DNA from: CAWCTD01 sp963798455
GTDB taxonomy: Bacteria; Acidobacteriota; Terriglobia; Bryobacterales; Bryobacteraceae
DNA length: 64,000 bases
Assembly (NCBI GenBank): GCA_963798455.1
Contig: CAWCTD010000003.1
Location: 682,001-746,000, forward strand
Direction of reading: 5' to 3'
The notes below the pieces were generated by a model. That model was given only the letters and a program-made list of their open reading frames with translations. It was not told the DNA's origin and made no database searches. The translations under genes and the position numbers were made by a program. Shown piece after piece: positions 8,445 to 17,100 of this stretch. The first letter of the stretch is position 1, and each line of letters starts with the position of its first letter.

Positions 8445-9191
8445 TTAAGCCGTGCTGATCTTGCTTCTGCGGTTGGCCGCCGCCGTCGAGGCCACGAGCA
8501 GCGCCAGCGCGCAGGCGCCGGTGACCGCCAGACTGACCGCGAGACTGGGCGTCCCGGCCGGCGCCCTGGGATCGAGCAGACGGCGCAGCGCCGCCAGCGA
8601 GTACGTCAGGGGATTCACCGCCATGATCACGCGCATCCATCCCTGCGCCTTCTCCGGGGTGAAGAGCGAGCCGGAAACCATCCACAGGGGGAACAGCACC
8701 AGGTTCATGACCGCGTGAAAGCCCTGGGAGGACTCCATGTGCCAGGCGATGAGGAATCCCAACAGCGTGAACGTGAGCGAAATCAGGAAAACCACGCCGA
8801 CCGCCTCGACCAGCCTGGCCGGGGAAAGCCACACGCCGGTCAGCGGTCCGAAGGCCATGAAGATGAGCCCCTGAATCCAGGCCAGCGTGGCGGATCCGAG
8901 CGTCTTGCCGAGCACCATGGAACTGCGCGGGGCGGGAGAGACCAGCATGGAGAGCAGGAACCCTTCCCGCCGGTCCTCGATGAGCGACATCGTGGAGAAC
9001 ACCGCCGAAAACATCACCGTGAGCGTCAGCGCGCCTGGGAAGAAGAACGCCAGGTCCCCGAAACCGGACCCGATGATCAGCCAGAAAACCAGGGGCGAGC
9101 CGACGAAGCCCAGCACGCGCGCCTTCTCCCGCCAGAAGCGGATGATCTCGCGCCACCACAGCGTCGCCGTCGGCAGCCAGAATTCCTTCAT
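8445..9191 (-). CDS. ABC-2 type transporter permease
   Basis: A 248-residue membrane protein with about six hydrophobic segments and the ABC-2 pattern (SPLVFWLIIGSGFG, LTLTVMFSAVFSTMSLIEDRREGFL, LVSPAPRSSMVLGK). It pairs with the ATPase gene upstream, whose stop it overlaps by 4 bases. Such pairs (NodIJ/DrrAB type) export drugs, polysaccharide or lipids; the cargo here is unknown. Confidence 0.92.
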   Translation of the reverse strand: MKEFWLPTATLWWREIIRFWREKARVLGFVGSPLVFWLIIGSGFGDLAFFFPGALTLTVMFSAVFSTMSLIEDRREGFLLSMLVSPAPRSSMVLGKTLGSATLAWIQGLIFMAFGPLTGVWLSPARLVEAVGVVFLISLTFTLLGFLIAWHMESSQGFHAVMNLVLFPLWMVSGSLFTPEKAQGWMRVIMAVNPLTYSLAALRRLLDPRAPAGTPSLAVSLAVTGACALALLVASTAAANRRSKISTA

Positions 9192-10099
9192 TCGCTAATG
9201 GACGCTCCCGTTTCGTCCAGAAACACGTCCTCCAGAGTGGGCTTGTGCAGAGCGACCGACCGGATCGCGCCTGGAAACGCCTCTATCACCTCGGTGATGA
9301 AGCGATGGCCATTGGCGATCTCGACGCGCAGCGTGCCATCCACGACTCTCGGCTCGATCCCGAAGCGCTGCGCCAACTGGGCTCGCATGCCCTCGGGGTC
9401 GCCCACTTCCAGCACGAGGACATCGCCGCCGATCCTGCTCTTGAGCTCGGCCGGTGTTCCCAAGGCCACGGCCCGCCCTTGGTGCAAAAGCAAAAGCCGG
9501 TCACAGCGCTCCGCCTCGTCCAGGATGTGCGAGGTGAGCAGGACCGTCACGCCCTGCCGGGTCCGGAGATCTTCGATGTACTGCCAGAGTTCGCGCCGGG
9601 CGCCCGGGTCAAGGCCCGTGGAGGGTTCGTCCATTAGCAGGACGTTCGGCTCGTGCAGCAGGGCCTTGGCGACTTCGACACGGCGCCGCAACCCGCCCGA
9701 AAGCGACCCTACCAGATCCGTTCGCCTGTCGGCCAGCCCCAGGCGGTCCATGACCTCACCGACACGGCCCCGGAGCATAGACCCGGATAACCCGAACAGG
9801 TGGCCTTGGGCCCGAAGGTTCTCCTCCACGGTGAGTTTCTTGTCCAGACTGTGCGACTGGAAGACAACCCCCACGCGCCGCCGCACTTTCTCGGGCTGCG
9901 CGGTCACGTCGAAACCAGCCACCACGGCGCGGCCCTCGGCGGGCGCCATCATTGTCGAAAGGATCCGGAAAAGCGTGGATTTCCCGCTGCCGTTCGGTCC
10001 CAGCAGGCCGAAGATTTCCGCCTCGCGGACCTGGAAACTGACCGACGAGAGAGCGGTTCGCTCGCCGTATTTGTGAGTGAGGCCGTCGACAGAAATCAT
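9188..10099 (-). CDS. ABC transporter ATPase, DrrA/NodI type
   Basis: A 303-residue ATPase. It has Walker A GPNGSGKST, Q-loop VFQSHSLDKKLTVEEN, signature SGGLRRRVEVAKALL, Walker B VLLMDEPSTGLDPGAR and switch His in LLTSHILDEAE, then a C-terminal extension of about 80 residues typical of exporters paired with ABC-2 permeases. It energises the permease encoded immediately downstream (ATGA overlap). Confidence 0.94.
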   Translation of the reverse strand: MISVDGLTHKYGERTALSSVSFQVREAEIFGLLGPNGSGKSTLFRILSTMMAPAEGRAVVAGFDVTAQPEKVRRRVGVVFQSHSLDKKLTVEENLRAQGHLFGLSGSMLRGRVGEVMDRLGLADRRTDLVGSLSGGLRRRVEVAKALLHEPNVLLMDEPSTGLDPGARRELWQYIEDLRTRQGVTVLLTSHILDEAERCDRLLLLHQGRAVALGTPAELKSRIGGDVLVLEVGDPEGMRAQLAQRFGIEPRVVDGTLRVEIANGHRFITEVIEAFPGAIRSVALHKPTLEDVFLDETGASISE

Positions 10100-10133
10100 G
10101 CCAGGCGCGGACCAGAGTGCAATTACAGGATCT

Positions 10134-10160
10134 CACGCCAAGACGCGGAGACGCAAAGAA
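10134..10160. repeat. Dispersed repeat (copy 1)
   Basis: A C-A-C-GCCAAGACGC-GGAGACGC-AAAGAA type sequence lying between the ABC ATPase start and purE. A related copy in the opposite orientation lies at 17056-17083. I recall this motif as a frequent intergenic repeat in many bacterial genomes; its origin is unclear. Confidence 0.55.
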
Positions 10161-10189
10161 GGCCAGCGCGGGGTAAAATGGTGGCCGAC

Positions 10190-10684
10190 ATGACCAAGAA
10201 AGCGAACCCCCTGGTGGCCGTGCTGATGGGCAGCAAGTCGGACTGGGAGGTCATGCGGCACACCTCGGAGACTCTCGCCAATTTCGGTGTTGCCCATGAG
10301 TGCAAGGTCCTCTCCGCCCACCGTACGCCGAAGGAGACCGCGGAGTTCGTGTCCAAGGCCGAGGGGCGCGGCATCGAGGTGATCATCGCCGCCGCTGGCG
10401 GGGCCGCGCATCTTGCCGGCGTGGCGGCGGCGTACACCGTGCTGCCGGTTCTCGGAGTGCCGATGGAAAGCCAGTCGCTCAAAGGCCTGGATTCGCTGCT
10501 CTCCACGGTGCAGATGCCCGGCGGGGTTCCGGTTGGAACGCTGGCCATCGGCAAACCCGGCGCCATCAATGCCGCTTTGCTGGCGGTGGCGATCCTGGCT
10601 ACGAGCCGCCCGGAGCTGCGCGAGAAGCTGCGGCAGTTCCGCCAGGAGCAGGCCCAAACCGTCCTGAGCACCACGCTGCCCTAG
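10190..10684 (+). CDS. purE: N5-carboxyaminoimidazole ribonucleotide mutase
   Basis: Moves the carboxylate of N5-CAIR to C4 to form CAIR in purine synthesis. It has 164 residues, normal for class I PurE. Landmarks are MGSKSDW near the N-terminus, SAHRTPKE with the catalytic His, and IIAAAGGAAHLAGVAAAYT. The ATG at 10190 is preferred over the in-frame ATG at 10178 because the latter overlaps a TAAAAT -10-like hexamer (10174-10179). No purK is adjacent. Confidence 0.96.
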   Translation: MTKKANPLVAVLMGSKSDWEVMRHTSETLANFGVAHECKVLSAHRTPKETAEFVSKAEGRGIEVIIAAAGGAAHLAGVAAAYTVLPVLGVPMESQSLKGLDSLLSTVQMPGGVPVGTLAIGKPGAINAALLAVAILATSRPELREKLRQFRQEQAQTVLSTTLP

Positions 10685-10687
10685 TAG

Positions 10688-10693
10688 TATAAT
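10688..10693 (+). promoter_or_regulatory. -10 promoter hexamer of the DUF362 gene
   Basis: A perfect TATAAT lies 3 bases after the purE stop. It is followed by an AT-rich leader with GGAG at about 10718-10721, 13 bases before the ATG at 10735. No good -35 is seen inside purE. Confidence 0.4.
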
Positions 10694-10734
10694 TAGACCT
10701 TTTAATCCTGTTCTACGGAGTTTCAAACAACCTC

Positions 10735-11871
10735 ATGAGCGGACCGTCAGTCAGACTTTCCCGGAGGGCTTTCCTCGCAACGTCTTCCTTTGCCGCGGCC
10801 GCCGCCGCACGGCAGCAATCACCACTCGCGCCTGGGCCAGCCACATCCGTACAGCAGGCGCCGTTTCCCTACTCGAAGACCAAGGCCACCGTCTCCATTG
10901 TGAAAGGCGACAGCCGCCGAAAGAACGTGTATGACGCCTTGGTGGCGATCGATGACCAGATCGCGCCGGTGCTGAAGCGAAAGCAGTACGTGCTCCTGAA
11001 GCCCAACGGCGTCACCGCGCAGGCGCCCGCGGCGTGCACGCACGCCGACGCGATCCGGGGCGCGCTGGATTATCTTGCCCCCCGCTTCAAAGGCCCGGTG
11101 GTCATCGCCGAGTCGCCCGCGGCGGGCACGGCCTGGGAGAGCTTTGAGGCTCTGCATTATGGCGACTTGACCAAGGAATTCCGCTCGCAAAAGGTCAGCC
11201 TCGTGGACCTGAACGAGGAGCAGAAGGTCGAGCCGTTCACCATCCTTGACGAGAATCTGCACCTGATCCCCATTCGCCTGATCAGCCGCCTCATGGATCC
11301 CGACGCCTACGTGATCTCCCTGCCGGTGGCGAAGACCCACTTGATCTGCGTGGTTACCTTGGCGGTGAAGAACATGGTGCTCAGCGCGCCACTGCGGGTG
11401 GTTCCCAAGACAGCGGCCAAGGACGGCAAGGGGCCCGCCTTCGCCGTGCCGTGGAACGACAAATGGAAGATGCATGTCACCTACCGGCATGCCAACTACA
11501 ACATGATGCTCGTGGCCCAGCGGATGCGCCCCTCTTGGGGCGCCACGGTCATTGACGCCTTCCGCGGGATGGAGCGGAACGGTCCGGTGAGCGGATTGGA
11601 TGTGGATCATCGGGTTGCCGTCGCCTCGACGGACCTGGTCGCCGCCGACCGCGTCATGACCGAGGCCATGGGCATCCAGCCGGAAACGGTCGGTCACCTG
11701 GTCTACTGCTGGCAGGCGGGCCTGGGACAATACGATCCGGCAATGATCGAGACCCGGGGGGAGACGGTTGCAGCGGTCCGCAAAGAGTATTTGCTCCCCG
11801 CCAACGTCGAGCCCCTTGAGGAATGGATGCGGCCGATCCAGGATCTGCCCACGGTCGTTCCCGCGCTGTAG
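10735..11871 (+). CDS. Tat-exported DUF362 domain protein
   Basis: A 378-residue protein with a twin-arginine signal (SRRAFLATSSFAAAAAA, residues 9-25), so it is probably exported folded to the periplasm. The mature part is DUF362-like: KPNGVTAQAPAACTHADAIRGAL, PVVIAESPA, VISLPVAKTHLICVVTLAVKNMV and the region around WGATVIDAFRGMERNGP. The function of DUF362 is not defined; some members carry iron-sulfur domains, but no cysteine cluster is seen here. It converges with the K+ channel gene, with only 10 bases between stops. Confidence 0.85.
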   Translation: MSGPSVRLSRRAFLATSSFAAAAAARQQSPLAPGPATSVQQAPFPYSKTKATVSIVKGDSRRKNVYDALVAIDDQIAPVLKRKQYVLLKPNGVTAQAPAACTHADAIRGALDYLAPRFKGPVVIAESPAAGTAWESFEALHYGDLTKEFRSQKVSLVDLNEEQKVEPFTILDENLHLIPIRLISRLMDPDAYVISLPVAKTHLICVVTLAVKNMVLSAPLRVVPKTAAKDGKGPAFAVPWNDKWKMHVTYRHANYNMMLVAQRMRPSWGATVIDAFRGMERNGPVSGLDVDHRVAVASTDLVAADRVMTEAMGIQPETVGHLVYCWQAGLGQYDPAMIETRGETVAAVRKEYLLPANVEPLEEWMRPIQDLPTVVPAL

Positions 11872-11881
11872 TTCGCCGGGG

Positions 11882-12820
11882 CTAACGGCCGGCGGTTCTC
11901 TCCAGCGGCTCGTACGCCCCCACGCGGTCAACATGGAGGATCATGTCGCCCTCCTGGCTGAACTCAAAGGAAGGAGCGAAGCGGGCGCTCCAGACGATCT
12001 CGTCATAACGATAGGACTGCCGGGCATGCACCGTCTGGCTGAAGGTGTCGTCATACGCCTTGATCAGAATCAGGACTTCGGCCTGAAGGCGCTCCAGGTC
12101 GTCGGGCGTCTTGCCGAAAAAGGGGCTATCCGAATCGATGGGGTGAACCACAGTCCAGGTCAACGGCAGGAAGAAGACCTTGTTCCGCTCGAGCTTCAGC
12201 AAATCGTAGGCGCGTTTCAGTTGGCCGGCAGGTCCCTGAACGGTCATGAGCATGACCATCGCCTCCACCTCCATCAGGGAATTGGCGCGCTGGTTCACGA
12301 TTCGGAACTGAAGGCTAGAGCCGCCTTGATAGGGAGCCACGATCATCTGCGGGCTGAAGCCGAGCCTCGCCGATGGCCGGGAGACGCGCCCGAACAGAAG
12401 GCCGGCCGCGAGCGCGAACCCGAGCCATCCGAGCAGCGCCTCAAACACGGCGATCATGTTGGCCGCCGCGCCTTGTGGCGCGATGGTGCCATAGCCCAGC
12501 GTGGTGAGTGTCTGGGCGCTGAAGTAGAACGCGTCCAGAAAGCGGCCGGCCGCGCTCGCTGCCGTCTTCGCACCCGCCAGTTGGCCCGGCCCGAGGCTCC
12601 AGTACAGGGCCGCGAAAAGCAGGTTCGTCACGACGTAGCCGAACACCACCGTGGCCAGGAAGTAAAGCCAGGACATGTTGATCAGGTGGAGGTAGGGGTG
12701 AATGTCACGCAACCTCGTGCCGCGCCGGCGGAGGTTAAAACTGCCGTCCTTGTTGATGGCGCGCCGCAGCCGCACGGTGTACTGCTGCGTCAGCCCTGGA
12801 TCGAAGCTTGTCGTATCCAT
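11882..12820 (-). CDS. Inward-rectifier type potassium channel (KirBac)
   Basis: A 312-residue channel subunit. After an N-terminal slide-helix region come membrane helix 1 (about 50-75), the pore helix with selectivity filter TTLGYGT (about 105-111), and membrane helix 2 (about 120-145). The C-terminal 160 residues form the immunoglobulin-like cytoplasmic domain of Kir channels (FRIVNQRANSLMEVEAMVMLM, WTVVHPIDSDSPFFGKTPDDL). Homotetramers would conduct K+. The start codon follows a TAAGAT hexamer (12829-12834) by 8 bases, suggesting a leaderless message. Confidence 0.95.
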   Translation of the reverse strand: MDTTSFDPGLTQQYTVRLRRAINKDGSFNLRRRGTRLRDIHPYLHLINMSWLYFLATVVFGYVVTNLLFAALYWSLGPGQLAGAKTAASAAGRFLDAFYFSAQTLTTLGYGTIAPQGAAANMIAVFEALLGWLGFALAAGLLFGRVSRPSARLGFSPQMIVAPYQGGSSLQFRIVNQRANSLMEVEAMVMLMTVQGPAGQLKRAYDLLKLERNKVFFLPLTWTVVHPIDSDSPFFGKTPDDLERLQAEVLILIKAYDDTFSQTVHARQSYRYDEIVWSARFAPSFEFSQEGDMILHVDRVGAYEPLERTAGR

Positions 12821-12845
12821 ACGACACGATCTTAGCCGGATCAGC

Positions 12846-12873
12846 GTGGTGCGGAGAGGGGGACTTGAACCCC
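12846..12873. repeat. Attachment-like copy of the tRNA-Leu 3' end
   Basis: 28 bases here are identical to 14595-14622, which is the CCA, acceptor and T-arm end of tRNA-Leu on the minus strand. The homology stops abruptly at both ends. The two copies bound a 1.7-kb segment that holds only the Fic gene. This is the arrangement left when an integrative element inserts at a tRNA 3' end; no integrase remains. Confidence 0.85.
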
Positions 12874-12914
12874 GAGGGGATTGTTTCAGCGCACGCGGTT
12901 GGCCAGCGGCTTTC

Positions 12915-14414
12915 TCAATGCTGCGCGGCGTCCGCGAGGATTTCCGGAGTAGGCAGGATCAGGCGGATGCCGGCGGCGTCGGCCTCGTTGGGGTCGGCAA
13001 ACGCATGGGTTCGGTCGAGGATGAACCGAGCTCGGTCCAGCGCCGCGAAGTCGACGGCGGCGGTATAACGCTGCGCGAAGTCCAGGGCGCGCACAAGGGG
13101 ACCAGTGATTCCGTTCTGCGAGAGGGCCTTCAACGCCATGAGGTAATTGTTGCGGTACACGGTGGGAACGAAGATTCGGCTCTCACCAGCCGCAACCAGT
13201 TCCGCGTTCATCATGATTCGGGCAGCGCGGCCGTTGCCGTCGGCGAATGGATGGACCTCCGAGATGAGGAACATCATGAAGATTGCGCGATGAAGCGGAG
13301 TGGCGAGACTTCGGTAGATTTCGAAGCCTTTGGCGAGGGTGCCTTCAACCAGTTCTGGCGTCACAAAGACGGTGGAGCCGGCGCGATTCGCGTTGGTCTT
13401 GAAGCGCCCCGGCGCCTTGTCAGGCCGGCCCCCCATGATCCGCGCATGGCGGTTCTTGAGAAGCGTCGCCAATTCCTCGACGGATCGGGGCGTGCGGGAC
13501 ATTTCGACCTGGTCAGAGACCACCTTCCACGTGCCGAGCACGTCATGAGCATCCTCTGGACGCGCCTGGGGGATGTGCCCCTTGAAGACGATGTCGGCGG
13601 CTTCCTCTACAGCGAACTCGGTGCCTTCGATGAAGTTGGAGAAATAGGCTTCGAAGAACGGCAGGGCGGGGCCGTCGGTGGGGCGCGCCAAGCGCGTCAC
13701 TGGCGCGGAGCCGGCCAACTCGGCGTGAAGGCGCTGTAACAGGTCGAGCCGCTGCGGATCGTAGGGTAGGCCCGCGGCGCGGGCGGCGGCTGCGGGCGAT
13801 TCCAAACGCGTCTCGCGAGTGCCGAGAAGGGTTCCGATCAGTGAGTCGAGGCGGCGGAACTCGTTTCTGAGATGCAGATCCGCGGCAATCCCGCGGGCTT
13901 CGTCGCGAAGGCGTTGGACTGCCGCTTCACCACTGCGCCGGAGCATTTCGTCCAGGCGCTCCTCGACGTCGCGCTTGGGCAACGTTCGCGCAACGCCCCG
14001 GCGGGCGCGGCTCCACCGCATGTTCTCCAGAAATGCCCGCGCTGGGGAAGCGAGGCGCAATCCACCAATGAACGGCCTGTCGCTCGCCAAAGGTGGCGCT
14101 CCCTTGCGTGGGCGCAGGGTCACTCCTGGCAGGACGATGTCGCGTTTGTGATCGGCGACGAGAAACACCGAACCGTCCGGCGCCGGGCGGTTCTCCAGCG
14201 CGGTGCGGTCGGCGATGAGGGCGCCAGGTAGATAGGCCGCGACCAGCGGCCAGAGGTTGCGCAGCACGATCTGTTCTGGCGGGTCTTTGAGGTTGCGGGT
14301 GTAGAGGCGCGACCCGAGCTTGCGCAAAGTCCCTCGCTTGACCTCTCGTGAGACGGCCGCAGCGAGGTCCGCACTGGAGACGAAAACCTCAGGCATGGCT
14401 GAGAAGTCGGGCAT
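12915..14414 (-). CDS. Fic-domain protein with N-terminal AbiEi-like domain
   Basis: A 499-residue protein. Residues 1-130 look like an AbiEi-type winged-helix antitoxin domain (SREVKRGTLRKLGSRLYTRN, LIADRTALENRPAPDGSVFLV). The C-terminal half is a Fic domain with the complete motif HPFADGNGRAAR at about 386-397; Fic enzymes usually transfer AMP from ATP to a protein hydroxyl. An inhibitory-helix motif of the form S-x-x-x-E-G (SNFIEG, about 258-263) precedes it, so activity is probably self-restrained. The gene is alone between two copies of a tRNA-Leu 3' end, so it was probably acquired. The target is unknown; a role in toxin-antitoxin control or phage defence is plausible but inferred. Confidence 0.88.
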   Translation of the reverse strand: MPDFSAMPEVFVSSADLAAAVSREVKRGTLRKLGSRLYTRNLKDPPEQIVLRNLWPLVAAYLPGALIADRTALENRPAPDGSVFLVADHKRDIVLPGVTLRPRKGAPPLASDRPFIGGLRLASPARAFLENMRWSRARRGVARTLPKRDVEERLDEMLRRSGEAAVQRLRDEARGIAADLHLRNEFRRLDSLIGTLLGTRETRLESPAAAARAAGLPYDPQRLDLLQRLHAELAGSAPVTRLARPTDGPALPFFEAYFSNFIEGTEFAVEEAADIVFKGHIPQARPEDAHDVLGTWKVVSDQVEMSRTPRSVEELATLLKNRHARIMGGRPDKAPGRFKTNANRAGSTVFVTPELVEGTLAKGFEIYRSLATPLHRAIFMMFLISEVHPFADGNGRAARIMMNAELVAAGESRIFVPTVYRNNYLMALKALSQNGITGPLVRALDFAQRYTAAVDFAALDRARFILDRTHAFADPNEADAAGIRLILPTPEILADAAQH

Positions 14415-14595
14415 TACGGAGCTGCCTCATTGATCGTAGAGCAACGTTATGGGGTTTAACAAGCCAGACAGGATAGTTTTTGGGGATTTGCGTGGAGTGC
14501 CGTGCTGGAGTGCTTGAGGTGAGCAATTGGGGTTTGGGAGACGCCCGAGTCGGCTGCCCGGCGACGGGCGGCCCTGTCAAATCCTTTAGAATCTG

Positions 14596-14682
14596 TGGTG
14601 CGGAGAGGGGGACTTGAACCCCCACGAGCTTTCGCCCGCTAGCACCTCAAGCTAGTGCGTCTGCCAATTCCGCCACCTCCGC
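14596..14682 (-). tRNA. tRNA-Leu (anticodon GAG)
   Basis: The reverse complement folds as a class II tRNA. The acceptor is GCGGAGG paired with TCTCCGC, the anticodon stem is CTAGC/GCTAG with loop TTGAGGT (anticodon GAG), there is a long variable arm, and the T-arm is GGGGG-TTCAAGT-CCCCC. The discriminator A is at 14599 and a genome-encoded CCA at 14596-14598. Its 3' end is duplicated at 12846-12873. Confidence 0.95.
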
Positions 14683-14694
14683 AGGTGACAAGGT

Positions 14695-15033
14695 CTACTT
14701 CGTCGGAGCCTTCGGCTGCGGCTTCGGCGCCGCCGGTGCCGGAGCCTTCTGTTGCTGAGTCGGCCGCTTCACGTTGTCCAGAACCGTTCTGGAGGCACCA
14801 CCCGAACGCGTCGCCATGATCGCCAGCGTCATCGAGGTTACCATGAACAATACGGCCGCCACGGTTGTCGCCTTGGAAAGCACCGTGGCGGAACCGCGCG
14901 GCCCGAAGGCCGTTTGCGAGCCCATGCCGCCAAAGGCCCCCGCCAAATCAGCCGCCTTCCCGCTTTGCAGCAACACCACAATCATCAGGAAGAAGCAGAC
15001 CACGATATGAACAATGGTCACCAGGATAGCCAT
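14695..15033 (-). CDS. secG: Preprotein translocase subunit SecG
   Basis: Small inner-membrane partner of SecYE. It has 112 residues with two membrane helices (about 3-22 and 55-73), separated by the SecG hallmark VLLQSGKAADLAGAFGG and GSQTAFGPRGSATVLSKAT. The C-terminal tail is rich in Lys, Pro and Ala. I chose the ATG at 15033, which has GGAAAG about 10 bases upstream, over the longer open frame. tRNA-Leu lies immediately downstream, as is common after secG. Confidence 0.94.
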   Translation of the reverse strand: MAILVTIVHIVVCFFLMIVVLLQSGKAADLAGAFGGMGSQTAFGPRGSATVLSKATTVAAVLFMVTSMTLAIMATRSGGASRTVLDNVKRPTQQQKAPAPAAPKPQPKAPTK

Positions 15034-15123
15034 GCTTTCACTTTCCGGAGACAGCGCTCCTCTGCCGGTTCGAGATCGGTCCCTCTCAGTATAGGAAACC
15101 TCCAGCCACAGGGTCAATCCGGC

Positions 15124-17100
15124 TCACTTCACCGGCTTGAAGCCCACCGCGGTGAGGATGATGCCGAGGTGGCGCTGATCGCCCGGAACCGTGAAGGTCC
15201 GGTTCACGGCGATCGATACGGTGGCGATCCCCGAGGCCGCCGCCACGCGGCCTGACGTCAGAGTATACGTGCCCGGTCCCGCGAAGGTCTTCTCAACCAG
15301 GGGCGTGCCGTTGAGGCTCACCCGGACTTCTCGCGCCGGCGATTGCGGGGGTATGTAAAGCGCGACCTCAAGGGTGGAAGGCTGTTCGGGCTTCTTCAGC
15401 AGCACAACAGCCGTGCCGCTCATCCAGCGATACCGGCCTCCTTCCAATTGATAAATGCCACTCACGATCTGCTCGTCGGCCCCGGCTGCATTCATCGGCA
15501 GGTAAGCGAGGGCCGGCTTGCGCTCGGCCACGACATCGGCCCGCACACGGTCGATGACGCCACGGGACAGGTCGAACGGCCGCAGGCCCAGCGACACACT
15601 GGAATAGGCTGAGTGCGCCCCTAGCCCGCTCAGGCGCAGAGGAAGGGCACTGCGAATTTCACGTTCAGCCACTGGCACGAGCGCTCCCCCTCCCGTCGAG
15701 AACTGGATGGGGAACGCGAGGTCGCTCGAAACCACCATGTCACCCGGCCGGACCGCCTGCGCGCGCACAAGGGGCAAGCCGCCATCGGTTTCAAAGTAGT
15801 AGCGGAGCCCCCACTCGCCGTTGATCCAGACCCGGTGTGTCTCGGACTCCTTCTCCAGGGAGCGGGCGAACTGCCGGTACCCATCCCAATGCTGGTAATT
15901 GACCAGGCTCAGGCTCAGTCCCAGCGCCAGTTGCAGGCCCGCCCCGGCGGCGAGCCATCGGGGATGCCGCGCCAGAGCCCGCGTGGCGAGTATGGCCACG
16001 GGCGCGGCCATCGGCAGCAGATACCTCGCCGAGCCGGCAAAAAACAACACAAGCGCCCCGGCAAAAAAAATCAACACCCAGGCTGACAGAAACCTGGCAT
16101 CCGGGTCCTGATCTTTCCAAACACGATGACCGCACCAAAGCAGGAGCAGTATCCCCACCCCGATCGACGCCCAGAAGAGCGGATTCCAGTCCACAAACGC
16201 GGCCACCACCGCGAATGCCGCCACCACGAGCCACAAGCCACGAGCCACGGGCCAGAAGGCGATCACCGCCAGCACGGGGAAGATCAACCAAGCAGCGTGG
16301 CCGGTCAACGCCGTGGCGTTCTTCACCTTCAGGGCCAGCGTCTGCAGGCCGTAGGTTTGGAAGAAACCGGCCAGCACGGAGACCGGCATTTCCCCGGTCG
16401 AAGCCCGCTCGTAGAGTTGCCAGGCGGCCAGTGTCAGGGGCCCCGTGAGCAGAACCACCCACCCGGGCCACCAGGCTTTCCGTTTGAGCCAAAGATAGAC
16501 AGCCAGGATCGGCACGATCAAGACGGCCTGGTAAGCGCCGAGAGCGGCCAGCACCATCATCGCCGCCGAAGCCGCGAGCCTCTGCTTCGAGGCGTTGTCC
16601 ACGGCGCCAACGAACAGAGCCGCCGACGCCATCCAGAAAGCCAGGAACGGCAAGTCCGCCTCGAGGGAGTTGCCGTTCACTACAAAGGCCGGCACGGCCA
16701 GGAAGAGGAGCGTAGAGAGCAGAGCGTGGGAGGTGAAACGCCGCGCCAGGGACAACATGCCCAGCGCCGCGATGAGCGAAAACAAAACATAGGCCGCGTG
16801 AAAGGGGATCTCATGGATGTCGCCCATCAGCGCCAGCAGGCCCGCCAGGCACCACACGTTGAGCGGCGGGTGAGGATGCCCCTGCATTGAGACCTCATCG
16901 CCCAGGAACACGTACCGCGCGTGGTTGGGATGCAGAGGATCGATTTGCGCGTGCTCCGCCCCGGCCAGGTAGTACACATCATCGCCCTGAATCGCCTGGT
17001 TCAGGAAGGGCAGCCGGATGAGCAGAACCACGGCGATGACGAGAAGCAGCCCCCCGTTCTTTGCGTCTTGGCGTCTTTGCGGGAAACCTACGGCTTCCAC
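15124..17100 (-). CDS. Membrane glycosyltransferase, GT39/ArnT-like
   Basis: A roughly 658-residue polytopic membrane protein. The first extracytoplasmic loop has QAIQGDDVYYLAGAEHA, where the paired acidic residues match the catalytic Asp of GT39/GT-C enzymes that use lipid-linked sugars. About ten hydrophobic helices follow, then a periplasmic beta-rich C-terminal domain (from about 400). The sugar and acceptor are unknown. The start is uncertain: no ATG is in frame, and the GTG at 17100 lies inside the gcvPB end and reads through a dispersed repeat (17056-17083), so the original start may have been replaced. Confidence 0.75.
   Translation of the reverse strand: MEAVGFPQRRQDAKNGGLLLVIAVVLLIRLPFLNQAIQGDDVYYLAGAEHAQIDPLHPNHARYVFLGDEVSMQGHPHPPLNVWCLAGLLALMGDIHEIPFHAAYVLFSLIAALGMLSLARRFTSHALLSTLLFLAVPAFVVNGNSLEADLPFLAFWMASAALFVGAVDNASKQRLAASAAMMVLAALGAYQAVLIVPILAVYLWLKRKAWWPGWVVLLTGPLTLAAWQLYERASTGEMPVSVLAGFFQTYGLQTLALKVKNATALTGHAAWLIFPVLAVIAFWPVARGLWLVVAAFAVVAAFVDWNPLFWASIGVGILLLLWCGHRVWKDQDPDARFLSAWVLIFFAGALVLFFAGSARYLLPMAAPVAILATRALARHPRWLAAGAGLQLALGLSLSLVNYQHWDGYRQFARSLEKESETHRVWINGEWGLRYYFETDGGLPLVRAQAVRPGDMVVSSDLAFPIQFSTGGGALVPVAEREIRSALPLRLSGLGAHSAYSSVSLGLRPFDLSRGVIDRVRADVVAERKPALAYLPMNAAGADEQIVSGIYQLEGGRYRWMSGTAVVLLKKPEQPSTLEVALYIPPQSPAREVRVSLNGTPLVEKTFAGPGTYTLTSGRVAAASGIATVSIAVNRTFTVPGDQRHLGIILTAVGFKPVK
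17056..17083. repeat. Dispersed repeat (copy 2)
   Basis: On the minus strand this reads CCCGCAAAGACGCC-AAGACGCAAAG-AAC, related to the sequence at 10134-10160. It lies just downstream of the gcvPB stop (17088-17090) and is translated as the first residues (PQRRQDAKN) of the glycosyltransferase if that gene starts at 17100. Confidence 0.55.
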
